A stretch of 64,000 bases of DNA from JAHFTW01 sp038046785. Its GTDB lineage: Archaea; Thermoplasmatota; E2; JACPAO01; JAHFTW01. A program made the translations under genes and the position numbers. Shown one piece after another: positions 33,392 to 40,948 of the stretch (position 1 is its first letter; every line of letters begins with the position of its first letter). The stretch spans positions 248,001-312,000 of the forward strand of contig JBBSVM010000003.1 of NCBI GenBank assembly GCA_038046785.1. The letters are read 5' to 3'. The notes beneath the pieces are model-generated. The model was not told where the DNA came from. It saw only the letters and a list, made by a program, of their open reading frames with translations, and ran no database searches.

Positions 33392-33473
33392 CAGGAGATC
33401 GGATTCGAACCGATGAACCACAAAGGACTAGCACCTCAAGCTAGCGCCGTAGGCCAGGCTTGGCAACTCCTGC
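33390..33473 (-). tRNA. tRNA-Leu (anticodon GAG)
   Basis: 84 nt, no intron. Acceptor GCAGGAG/CTCCTGC, anticodon stem CTAGC/GCTAG with loop TTGAGGT (GAG), a long variable arm, T-arm with GGTTCGAATCC, and discriminator A as expected for Leu. CCA is not encoded. Reads CUC/CUU codons. Confidence 0.93.
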
Positions 33474-33556
33474 GGGTGGGGGCGGGTGGGAAAGAGGGGT
33501 GGGAGGAGGGTGCGCGGGCGCGACTGCGCCCGCGCTCGGGTCCCAAGGGGCCCAAG

Positions 33557-33639
33557 CGCGAGGAGAGAGATTTGAACTCTCATGCCCAGGGGGCACGGCC
33601 TTAGCAGGGCCGCGCAATACCAGGTTATGCGATCCCCGC
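33557..33639 (-). tRNA. tRNA-Ser (anticodon GCT)
   Basis: 83 nt. Acceptor GCGGGGA/TCCTCGC with one G-U pair, anticodon stem CGGCC/GGCCG with loop CTGCTAA (GCT), long variable arm TGCCC-CCT-GGGCA, T-loop TTCAAAT, and discriminator G, standard for Ser. No encoded CCA or intron. About 80 bp upstream of tRNA-Leu on the same strand. Confidence 0.93.
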
Positions 33640-33690
33640 ACGCTGCGAACCGCGCGACTTGGGGGGGGCTTTTAACCGTTCTTGGCGCCC

Positions 33691-34731
33691 TCAAAGGGGA
33701 GGCGCGGAGCCCGAAGTGTAACCCGGCAGGTCGTGCGGGGCGAGGGGGGCACGCAGGCTGTTGTTGCGCAGCCCCTGGACGACCGAGGTGATGGCGGCGG
33801 CATCCACGCCGTAGTGGCGGTAGAGGTCCTTCGGGTCGCCGGACTGGGTAAAACCGTCCTGGACGCCGACGCGCCACAGTTTGGCGGCGACTCCCTCACC
33901 GGCGAGGCACTCCGCGACCGCGGAGCCGAGGCCGTTGTGGATGAAGTGGTCCTCGGCGCTCACAACGTAGCCGGTTTCGCGGCCCGCCTTGGCGATGAGG
34001 GTGCGGTCAATCGGCTTGACAGAACCCATGGCGATGACACGGACGCTCAGACCCTTGGTCTTGAGTTCCTTGGCTGCGGCGAGTCCCTCGGCAACTTGCG
34101 GGCCGTTGGCGATGATGGTGGCGTCGGAGCCGTCGGCAAGGACGTGCCCTTTGCCCCACTGGAACTCGTAATCCTCAGGGAAAATCACGGGAACCGCGGC
34201 GCGTGTGCTGCGCATGTAGGCGGGGCCGGGCCGCATGTACATGGCGAGGACGGCGCTCGCGGCCTCGACGGCGTCGCAGGGGGCAACGACGCCCATGTGC
34301 GGCAGGGTGCGGAAGACGCCGATGTCCTCCAGCGAGTGGGCCGAGGAGCCATCCTGACCGGTGATGAGGCCGCCGTGGCTGCCGCAGAATTTGACGTTGA
34401 GCTTCTGGCGCGCGACGCAGTTGCGAATCTGCTCCCAGCCGCGCTGCAGGAAGATGGCGAACGTGCTGGCAAACGGGGTCTTGCCCATGTGGGCCAGGCC
34501 GGCGGCAGTGACGACCATGTCCTGCTCCGAGATGCCCATCTGGTAGAAGCGATTCGGGTACTCGCGCGCGAACCAGTGCGAGCGCGTCGATTCGGCCAGG
34601 TCGGCGTCGAGGGCGACGACGTCGGCGTGGGTGCGGCCCACTTCAAGGAGGCCCTTGCCGTATCCGTCGCGACTGCTCACCTTGTCGCCGAGCTTCCAAC
34701 CGTGCGGGACGCCGCCTGCGGAGCCGCCCAT
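33691..34731 (-). CDS. Transketolase, C-terminal (pyrimidine/C-domain) subunit
   Basis: 346 aa second half of a split transketolase, which moves two-carbon units between sugar phosphates with thiamine diphosphate. Shows DADLAESTRSHWF, the catalytic Glu in MGISEQDMV, GLITGQDGSSAHSLEDI, and the C-terminal domain with VVSAEDHFIHNGLG. Its start overlaps the stop of a 61-aa membrane protein (TAATG), which in turn overlaps the N-terminal subunit gene, so all three are coupled. Confidence 0.95.
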   Translation of the reverse strand: MGGSAGGVPHGWKLGDKVSSRDGYGKGLLEVGRTHADVVALDADLAESTRSHWFAREYPNRFYQMGISEQDMVVTAAGLAHMGKTPFASTFAIFLQRGWEQIRNCVARQKLNVKFCGSHGGLITGQDGSSAHSLEDIGVFRTLPHMGVVAPCDAVEAASAVLAMYMRPGPAYMRSTRAAVPVIFPEDYEFQWGKGHVLADGSDATIIANGPQVAEGLAAAKELKTKGLSVRVIAMGSVKPIDRTLIAKAGRETGYVVSAEDHFIHNGLGSAVAECLAGEGVAAKLWRVGVQDGFTQSGDPKDLYRHYGVDAAAITSVVQGLRNNSLRAPLAPHDLPGYTSGSAPPL

Positions 34732-34916
34732 TAGGCCACCGCCTTCTTGCCGAACTTGCCGACGAGGCCGAACACTGCGGCTGCGACGAAGAAGCCGCCG
34801 GCCGCCGAGAGACCGATAACGGCCGGGAGCGGGAGTCCGAAGAATACGAACGCGATGAGGACGACGGCGATGCTAAACAGGACCTGAGCGACGCGGCCCC
34901 AGGGAATCTGCGTCAT
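34731..34916 (-). CDS. Small two-helix membrane protein between transketolase subunits
   Basis: 61 aa from ATG 34916 (ATGA overlap with the N-terminal subunit stop). Two membrane helices: VAQVLFSIAVVLIAFVFFG and AVIGLSAAGGFFVAAAVFGL, ending GKFGKKAVA. No family recognised. The tight overlaps on both sides show it belongs to the operon; it may tether or regulate the transketolase or be an unrelated insert. Confidence 0.75.
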   Translation of the reverse strand: MTQIPWGRVAQVLFSIAVVLIAFVFFGLPLPAVIGLSAAGGFFVAAAVFGLVGKFGKKAVA

Positions 34917-35794
34917 GCCGCCACCTCCGGCGTCCATTTCTCTCCAAGCTCCGCCATCGCCTTGACCATCTCATCCTTGGTGAGGGCGCGGCCGTGGAAC
35001 TCTGGTTTTCCAATCATGAAGCTGACACCGTGGCCTTTGTCGGTGTTCATGACGAGGCACTGCGGCTGGCCGACGACCGCGTCCGCTTCGTCGTACGCCT
35101 TGAGGATGGCGGCGAGGTCGTGGCCAGGCACCGTCTTGGTCCAGAACCCGAACGCCTTGAACTTCGCCTCGATGTCACCGAGGTCCTTGACGTCTTTCGT
35201 CCAGCCGTCAATCTGGATCTTGTTGGCGTCCACGATGACGCAGACGTTGTCGAGCTTGCGGTGGCTGCTGGTGAGGGCGGACTCCCAGATGTTGCCCTCC
35301 TGCAGTTCGCCGTCGCCAAGCACCACGTAGACGGAGCCTTTGCGGCCGTCGATGCGTTTGGCGAGGGCGATGCCGTTGCCGTAGCCGAGCCCCATGCCGA
35401 GGCTGCCGGTGCTCATCTCGACGCCGGGGATTTTGCGGTCGGCGTGGCCCTGCAGGAGACTGCCGAAGCGGCGCAGCTTGGCGAACTCCGTCTTGGGGAA
35501 GAAGCCCAGGTCGCCGAGCACGGCGTAGAGGCCGGGGGCGCAGTGGCCCTTGGAGAGGATGAAAATGTCCCGATCCGGGTCCTTCGGGTTCTGCGGGCTG
35601 ACATTCACCTTGTTGTAGTACAGGGCGACGAGGAACTCCGCCATCGAGAAGGAGCCGCCCGGGTGGCCAGAGCCGGCACCGTAGGTCATCTTGAGGGTCT
35701 CGACGCGCGCCTGGCGGGCTTTCTCCCCAAGTTCCGCGAGCGACAGGTTCCCCGGCACAGCCGCGCCACCCCGCCGTTGCCCATAAGGCTTCAT
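34913..35794 (-). CDS. Transketolase, N-terminal (TPP-binding) subunit
   Basis: 293 aa first half of the split transketolase. Visible: GAGSGHPGGSFSMAE, the conserved ILSKGHCAPGLYAVL, MGLGYGNGIALA, and the TPP-Mg motif GDGELQEGN followed by VIVDANKIQIDG. Split N/C transketolases are usual in archaea. A CTTACA element (minus strand, ~35837-35842) about 45 nt upstream could be its TATA box. Confidence 0.95.
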   Translation of the reverse strand: MKPYGQRRGGAAVPGNLSLAELGEKARQARVETLKMTYGAGSGHPGGSFSMAEFLVALYYNKVNVSPQNPKDPDRDIFILSKGHCAPGLYAVLGDLGFFPKTEFAKLRRFGSLLQGHADRKIPGVEMSTGSLGMGLGYGNGIALAKRIDGRKGSVYVVLGDGELQEGNIWESALTSSHRKLDNVCVIVDANKIQIDGWTKDVKDLGDIEAKFKAFGFWTKTVPGHDLAAILKAYDEADAVVGQPQCLVMNTDKGHGVSFMIGKPEFHGRALTKDEMVKAMAELGEKWTPEVAA

Positions 35795-35880
35795 CCGGAA
35801 CGCCCCGCCCGCCCACCCCCAGCCGCGCCCCGCGCTCCCCTTACAGAAACCTCTTGAATCGCCCCGGCTGGTGGCGATGC

Positions 35881-36708
35881 ATGCGCACCATTCTCCTGGT
35901 GGGACTGCTCAGCACGATGGCCCTGGCCGGCTGCACCTCCGGTCCCGGCCTCTACACCTGCTTGGCCGGCCCCGGCGCCGGAACGGAAATTGACCTCGCC
36001 ACGGTGGCAGGATCCGACGCGGAGGGCTTCAACCCGGAGTCCGCCTGCCCGCAGCCGGTCGCCCCGAGCACCGCCTTCGTCAACCTCCCTCTCACCTTCC
36101 AGGCCTACACGCCGGCCACCGTGACCTGGACCGTCCTCCCCGGCTCCTACGCCGAGGGCCACGCGATGCTCAGCGTCCTCAAGGGCAGCCACCACCCCAT
36201 CACGGCGGCGGCCCCGACGGCGGCGGATTACGCGTTCGAGTACGGCAAGAAGGAGCACCAGAACATCCCGACCGACCCGTTCGCCCAGACCCTCACCTTC
36301 GACGCTCCCGGCACCCGCTACGTCCGTCTCTTCGCCAACGTGCGCGGCGAAGGCCTCACCGAGACCCCCTACTGGAGCGAGGAGGTCAAGATCACCATCG
36401 ACCCGGTCGCCGCGACCGGCAACACCGTCACCATCACCAAGCCCGCGGGTGAGTTCCAGGGCAAGCTCGTCGCCGACTCCGCCTTCAAACTTGGCGATGC
36501 CGTGCAGATCACGAACGACGACCTGCGCCCGCAAACGTTCAGTTTCGTGAAGGTCCCGCCGGGCTTCACCAAGCCGCAGGATGTCGAACTCGCAAACGGG
36601 GCCACTTCGGCCCCCCTGCTGCTCAACATCCCGGGCGGCTACACGGTGAGCGTCAATTCGCTCCCCGGCGCCCAGGAATTCACCTTCAACGTCCCGCTTC
36701 CCGAGTAA
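35881..36708 (+). CDS. Predicted lipoprotein, cupredoxin/Ig-like fold possible
   Basis: 275 aa from ATG 35881: MRTILLVGLLSTMALAGC gives a lipoprotein signal; an upstream TTG at 35854 would put Trp-rich residues before it. The mature protein is beta-rich, with Pro/Thr segments (YTPATVTWTVLPGSYAEGHA) and a final domain with TVTITKPAGEFQGKL. No metal-site set seen. Ends 29 bp before the sulfurtransferase, which has its own TATA-like box. Confidence 0.7.
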   Translation: MRTILLVGLLSTMALAGCTSGPGLYTCLAGPGAGTEIDLATVAGSDAEGFNPESACPQPVAPSTAFVNLPLTFQAYTPATVTWTVLPGSYAEGHAMLSVLKGSHHPITAAAPTAADYAFEYGKKEHQNIPTDPFAQTLTFDAPGTRYVRLFANVRGEGLTETPYWSEEVKITIDPVAATGNTVTITKPAGEFQGKLVADSAFKLGDAVQITNDDLRPQTFSFVKVPPGFTKPQDVELANGATSAPLLLNIPGGYTVSVNSLPGAQEFTFNVPLPE

Positions 36709-36715
36709 TCTAAAC
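36709..36715 (+). promoter_or_regulatory. TATA-like box for the sulfurtransferase
   Basis: TCTAAAC is centred 26 nt before the GTG at 36738 and overlaps the end of the preceding gene; fits a leaderless start. Confidence 0.5.
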
Positions 36716-36737
36716 GGCCTCTCGGCCTCCTGCGCTC

Positions 36738-37574
36738 GTGGGCCCCCTGATTGGCTGCGAAGAGCTGGCCGCCCGGCTCGGCGACCCCAACATCCTCATC
36801 CTGGATTGCCGCCACGACATCGCCGATTCCGCCAAAGGCGTGAAGGCCTACGCTGAGGGGCACATCGCGGGCGCCTACCACGCCCACATCGACCGCGACC
36901 TCTCCGGCCCCGTCGGCGACGGGCACAAAGGGCGCCACCCGCTGCCCATCCCAGGCGCGTTCCAACGTTTCCTTGGCGACCTCGGCGTCACCCCGGCCAC
37001 CACCATCGTGGTGTACGACGACGCCGCGGGACAGTGGGCCAGCCGCGCCTGGTGGCTCATCCGGCACTACGGCCACGCCAACGTCGCCCTCCTCGATGGT
37101 GGCCTCACACGCTGGAAAGCGCTGAAACTGCCGCTGCGCCCCGGCCACGAAAAACCGCGCAAACCGACACGCTTCGACGGCAAACCCGGCGCCATGCCCA
37201 CCACCGATGCGGTCGCCATCGCGGCGGGCGGCGTCACGCTCCTCGACGCACGCGCACCCGAACGGTTCCGCGGCGAAGTCGAACCCATCGACAAGCGCGC
37301 CGGCCACATCCCAGGCGCCCGCAGCGTCCCACTCGCCGGCAATGTCGGACCAGACAACCGCTTCCTCCCACCTGCCGAGCTGCGCAAACGCTTCGAGACC
37401 TTCGCGGGCCCCGTCGCTTGCTCATGCGGCTCGGGCGTCACCGCAACGCAGACCATTCTCGCCCTGGAAGTCGCTGGCCTTCCGACGCCGGCGCTCTACC
37501 CGGGCTCCTGGTCGGAGTGGAGCTGGCCCGAGGCGGGTCGGCCGATTGCGACGGGACCTGAGGCGCAATCCTGA
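36738..37574 (+). CDS. Thiosulfate/3-mercaptopyruvate sulfurtransferase (tandem rhodanese)
   Basis: 278 aa with two rhodanese domains. The inactive N-terminal one has LILDCRHDI and VVYDDAAGQWASRAWWL; the C-terminal one has LLDARAPERFRGEVEPID, GHIPGARSVP and the active-site loop CSCGSGVTA, whose second Cys is the sulfur carrier. The CGSGVTA loop is the mercaptopyruvate-type form. GTG start is fixed by a TATA-like box. Likely cytosolic sulfur transfer or cyanide detoxification. Confidence 0.93.
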   Translation: MGPLIGCEELAARLGDPNILILDCRHDIADSAKGVKAYAEGHIAGAYHAHIDRDLSGPVGDGHKGRHPLPIPGAFQRFLGDLGVTPATTIVVYDDAAGQWASRAWWLIRHYGHANVALLDGGLTRWKALKLPLRPGHEKPRKPTRFDGKPGAMPTTDAVAIAAGGVTLLDARAPERFRGEVEPIDKRAGHIPGARSVPLAGNVGPDNRFLPPAELRKRFETFAGPVACSCGSGVTATQTILALEVAGLPTPALYPGSWSEWSWPEAGRPIATGPEAQS

Positions 37575-37600
37575 AGCCCGCGACCTCTTCGCGCACCGTG

Positions 37601-38521
37601 ATGGCAGCGCAGAAGGCGACGAAAGCGAAGCCCAAGTCGGTCTCCAGCAAGGTCAAACTCGGCCTCTTGCAGACGCACGCCTCCAACTCGGCGAAGGAGA
37701 ACCTGGAGCGCACGCTCAAGCTCATCGACCAGGCCGCCAAGAAAGGAGCCAACGTCGTCTGCACGCAGGAATTGTTCCTCGGCCCCTACTTCTGCCAGGA
37801 AGAGGATGCCGCCAACTTCGACCTCGCCGAATCCATTCCGGGCCCCACCACGGCGGCGCTCGCCAAGAAAGCCAAGCAGCACGGCATCGTCATCGTCGCA
37901 AGCCTGTTCGAAAAGCGCGCAAAAGGGCTCTACCACAACACCGCCGTCGTCCTCGACGCCGACGGCGCATTGATGGGCACTTACCGCAAGATGCACATCC
38001 CGGACGACCCGCGTTTCTACGAGAAATTCTACTTCACGCCCGGCGACGCCGAGGGCCCCAGGGGCGAGTCGCCGTGGAAGGTGTTCAACACGCGCTTTGG
38101 CCGCCTTGGCGTCCTGATCTGCTGGGACCAGTGGTACCCGGAAGCGGCGCGTCTCACGGCAATGCAAGGCGCCGACATCCTGGTCTATCCGACCGCGATT
38201 GGAACCTGGACGGGGGAGATGGAGTACAAGCCCATCCAGCACGACGCCTGGCGCACCATTCAGCGCTCGCACAGCATCGCCAACGGCTGCTTTGTTGCCG
38301 CCATCAACCGCGTCGGCACCGAGGGCGACCTGGAGTTCTGGGGCGGCTCCTTCGTAAGCCGACCCATGGGCGTCATGGCCGCGGAGGCGGGCGACAAAGA
38401 GGAGGTCCTCGTCGTGGAGTGCGACCTCGCCGACATCGAAGTGACGCGACGCGGCTGGCCGTTCTTCCGGGATCGTCGCGTCGACGCGTACGCGGCGCTG
38501 ACGCGCCGCTATGTCGACTGA
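37601..38521 (+). CDS. aguB: N-carbamoylputrescine amidase
   Basis: 306 aa nitrilase-fold amidase; releases putrescine, CO2 and ammonia from N-carbamoylputrescine. Catalytic triad visible: Glu in CTQELFLGPYFC, Lys in TYRKMHIPDDPRFYEK, and Cys in VLICWDQWYPE. RFYEKFYFTPGD and AIGTW are typical of this subgroup. The first ~20 residues are a Lys/Ala tail added to the fold. It acts after agmatine deiminase, encoded at 43305. A diverged second copy of its C-terminus follows at 38586. Confidence 0.93.
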   Translation: MAAQKATKAKPKSVSSKVKLGLLQTHASNSAKENLERTLKLIDQAAKKGANVVCTQELFLGPYFCQEEDAANFDLAESIPGPTTAALAKKAKQHGIVIVASLFEKRAKGLYHNTAVVLDADGALMGTYRKMHIPDDPRFYEKFYFTPGDAEGPRGESPWKVFNTRFGRLGVLICWDQWYPEAARLTAMQGADILVYPTAIGTWTGEMEYKPIQHDAWRTIQRSHSIANGCFVAAINRVGTEGDLEFWGGSFVSRPMGVMAAEAGDKEEVLVVECDLADIEVTRRGWPFFRDRRVDAYAALTRRYVD

Positions 38522-38585
38522 CGACGCTCCCGGAATCATCCTCGGCACTGCGCGCCTCGGGAACGGTGCGTCGCTTCGCGCCGCC

Positions 38586-38651
38586 CCGTTCTTCTTCCGC
38601 GACCGGCGCGTCGATGCGTACCAGGGATTGACGAAACGGTTTGGGACCTAG
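38586..38651 (+). pseudogene. Orphan C-terminal fragment of a second carbamoylputrescine amidase
   Basis: Sixty-five bp after the amidase stop, 21 codons plus stop encode PFFFRDRRVDAYQGLTKRF and a short end, clearly homologous to the amidase C-terminus (PFFRDRRVDAYAALTRRY) but diverged. Upstream codons in frame do not match the amidase and there is no start, so this is a remnant. Its stop overlaps the convergent gene by 4 bp. Confidence 0.8.
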
Positions 38652-39445
38652 TCGCGCCTGCGGTGCGCCAGAGCGAGACTTGCGAGTCCCAGCGCTAACA
38701 GGGCGCCGCCGCCGGGAGTCTTCTTCGTGCCGGCCAAGTCTGCCTCGGAGGCTGACGCGCCTTGCTGGGAGGACTCCTCTGCCGGCTCGGATGTTGGTTC
38801 GCCGCGTGTGGAGTTCTCCCCGTCGGATCGGGCGGCATACACGACATTGCAGTCGCACGGTTCCCCATTGTCCGGGGCAAAATCGCCCTCGTAGTTGAGG
38901 CCGCTTCCTTCTGCATTCGTCGTGGCCTGGACGACGAAGCCGCCGATGAAGTCCCCCGCCGCCGGTTGCCCGATGAGGCTGTACGGCGCGGTCACCGTGA
39001 TGGTGCTCGCATCCAAGTCGACGACGCCGACCAGATCTTCACCGGACCCGTGGAAATAGAAGCGCCACCCCGTCTCGAAGGCAGCGAAACTGTTGTGGTC
39101 CATGTAGACCGCGTCCTCGACATCGCTGCCTGCGATGCGGGCCTGAAAGTTGGCATAGCTGTAGAAGCAGCGGCCGGTGGCGTCCTGCGGCGAGTCTTCC
39201 GCGAGCGCCGAGAGGTCGGCGAAAGCGTAGTGGAACACCAGGCCTTCGCTGCCCCACTCGACCCAGAACGTCAGCAGGTCCACCGCGTCCTTGCAGGGAA
39301 GGACGGGGCTGGGGAGGATTCCCTGCACATCTCCAACAGCATCCACGAGGTCGGGCGCGGCGGCGTTTCCGGCCTGCGCGGCGGGCACAAGGAAAAGGAG
39401 CGCCAGGATGACCGCGGCGAGGGCCGGGAGGAGTCGGGTTTCCAT
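38648..39445 (-). CDS. Secreted protein with C-terminal anchor tail
   Basis: 265 aa from ATG 39445. Signal peptide METRLLPALAAVILALLFLVPAAQA; the body is acidic with strands such as FWVEWGSEGLVFHYAFADLS and VVDLDASTITVTAPYSLIG, like DOMON/carbohydrate-binding sandwiches. After an acidic Ser/Glu linker it ends TPGGGALLALGLASLALAHRRRD, a sorting-like hydrophobic helix plus basic end. A minus-strand CTTAAG (39472-39477) about 29 nt upstream is a good TATA-like box. Function unknown. Confidence 0.75.
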   Translation of the reverse strand: METRLLPALAAVILALLFLVPAAQAGNAAAPDLVDAVGDVQGILPSPVLPCKDAVDLLTFWVEWGSEGLVFHYAFADLSALAEDSPQDATGRCFYSYANFQARIAGSDVEDAVYMDHNSFAAFETGWRFYFHGSGEDLVGVVDLDASTITVTAPYSLIGQPAAGDFIGGFVVQATTNAEGSGLNYEGDFAPDNGEPCDCNVVYAARSDGENSTRGEPTSEPAEESSQQGASASEADLAGTKKTPGGGALLALGLASLALAHRRRD

Positions 39446-39558
39446 CGTGCTTGAAACGGCATCGTGCGCCACTTAAGGTCGCTGGCGCGTTTGTCGAACA
39501 GCGCGCCATTCCGGCTCGATGACGTCGCAGACCGTTTTGGCCGCCTCTGCGAAAGTGC

Positions 39559-40926
39559 CTACCGTCGCGACGCCAGCCCCGCCAACACATCGAGGTCGGT
39601 GGGCAGGGCGCGCGTCAGGTTGTGCGGCCCGTCCGCGGTGATGGCAACATCATCCTCGATGCGGATGCCGATGCCTTTCGTTCCGGGCGGGCAGGGAGCG
39701 AAATCCGGGTTGAAGTAGAGGCCGGGCTCGACGGTGAGCACCATGCCGGGCTTGAGGGTGCGCGGTTTGCCGTCCGGTTGGCTGCGCGCTCCGGCGTCGT
39801 GGACATCGAGGCCGAGGAAGTGGCTGGTGCCGTGCATGAAGAACGCCTTGTACGCCTCCGACGCGACCGCCTTCTCTTTGTCCATCGTGAGAAGCCCGAG
39901 GTCCACCAACCCATCTGCGACGACGGCGACCGCCTTCTCATGAATGGCTGAAAACAAGTTACCAGGTTTGGCTTGCCGCATCGCTTGGCGTTGCGCTTCG
40001 GCAACGACGGCGTAGATCTCCTTCTGCCGTCCCGACGCCTCGCCGACCGGGTAGGTGCGGGTGATGTCGCTCGTGTACCAACCCCACTCGCACCCCATGT
40101 CGGCAAGGAACAGTTGCCCCTTGCGCAGCCGGTCGCGGTTCGTCACGTAATGGAGCACGGCCGCGTTGGGGCCGCAGCCGCAGATGGAGGGGTAGCCGAC
40201 GCCATTGGAGCCGTGCCGGCGGGCGTGGTGGGCGAAGGCGGCCTCCACTTCGCGCTCATGACGGCCCGCCTGGACGAGGCTGGCCGATTCCAGGTGCGCT
40301 TGCACGCCGAGGTCGCAGGCGCGCTTCATCATCCGCATCTCTTCCGGCTCCTTGACGAGCCGCATCTCGTGCAGCAGGGTGCGGCCGTGAGGAGACCCCG
40401 AAGTCTTGGGGCGTTTCTTGGCGGGGCCGCCGGGCCGGCCGTCCGGAGCGTCGGCAAGGAGGCGGTTGCCGGCGGCGCGGGCGACGATGCGGCGCACGGC
40501 TGGGTCGTGGCCGGCGATGGCGTGCACTTTGGATTTGCCCAGGATGGCGGGCAGCCGCGTTGCGAGTTCGTCGAACGGGTGGGCGCGGTCGATGCCGAGC
40601 GCCGTGGGGGCGCGCTCGACGCCGAGGCGACGACCGGTCCAGATCTCCGCTTCTTTCTTGCGCGGCTGCACGAAGAGGTCGGTGGCGCCGGAGCCGCCGT
40701 GCAGGACCAAGAGGGCGCGCGGCTCGTCGAAACCGGTGAGGTACCAAAAATCGCTGTGCGGCCGGAAGAGGTACTCGACATCGTTGCTGTACTGCTTGGG
40801 TGTCTGCGTCGCGACAACAAGGCAGTTGCCTGCGCCCAGTTGGCGGGCCAACGCGCGCCGGCGCCGCTCGTAGATGCCAAGGGGCAGTTGCGGGGCCGGC
40901 CCGGTGGCCAGGTCCGAGAACTTCAC
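39559..40926 (-). CDS. pepP: Xaa-Pro aminopeptidase (M24B family)
   Basis: 455 aa. N-terminal creatinase-like domain with FRPHSDFWYLTGFDEP, then the pita-bread metal site: Asp in LADMGCEWGWYTSDITRTYP, His in FMHGTSHFLGLDVHD, Glu in TVEPGLYF and Glu in IRIEDDVAIT, a complete dimetal set. Removes N-terminal residues ahead of proline. GTG 40926 (VKFSDL) is chosen; upstream codons run into the 3' end of the transporter gene. Length matches bacterial PepP. Confidence 0.95.
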   Translation of the reverse strand: MKFSDLATGPAPQLPLGIYERRRRALARQLGAGNCLVVATQTPKQYSNDVEYLFRPHSDFWYLTGFDEPRALLVLHGGSGATDLFVQPRKKEAEIWTGRRLGVERAPTALGIDRAHPFDELATRLPAILGKSKVHAIAGHDPAVRRIVARAAGNRLLADAPDGRPGGPAKKRPKTSGSPHGRTLLHEMRLVKEPEEMRMMKRACDLGVQAHLESASLVQAGRHEREVEAAFAHHARRHGSNGVGYPSICGCGPNAAVLHYVTNRDRLRKGQLFLADMGCEWGWYTSDITRTYPVGEASGRQKEIYAVVAEAQRQAMRQAKPGNLFSAIHEKAVAVVADGLVDLGLLTMDKEKAVASEAYKAFFMHGTSHFLGLDVHDAGARSQPDGKPRTLKPGMVLTVEPGLYFNPDFAPCPPGTKGIGIRIEDDVAITADGPHNLTRALPTDLDVLAGLASRR

Positions 40927-40948
40927 GCGGGGCAACCGGCGATGTGGA

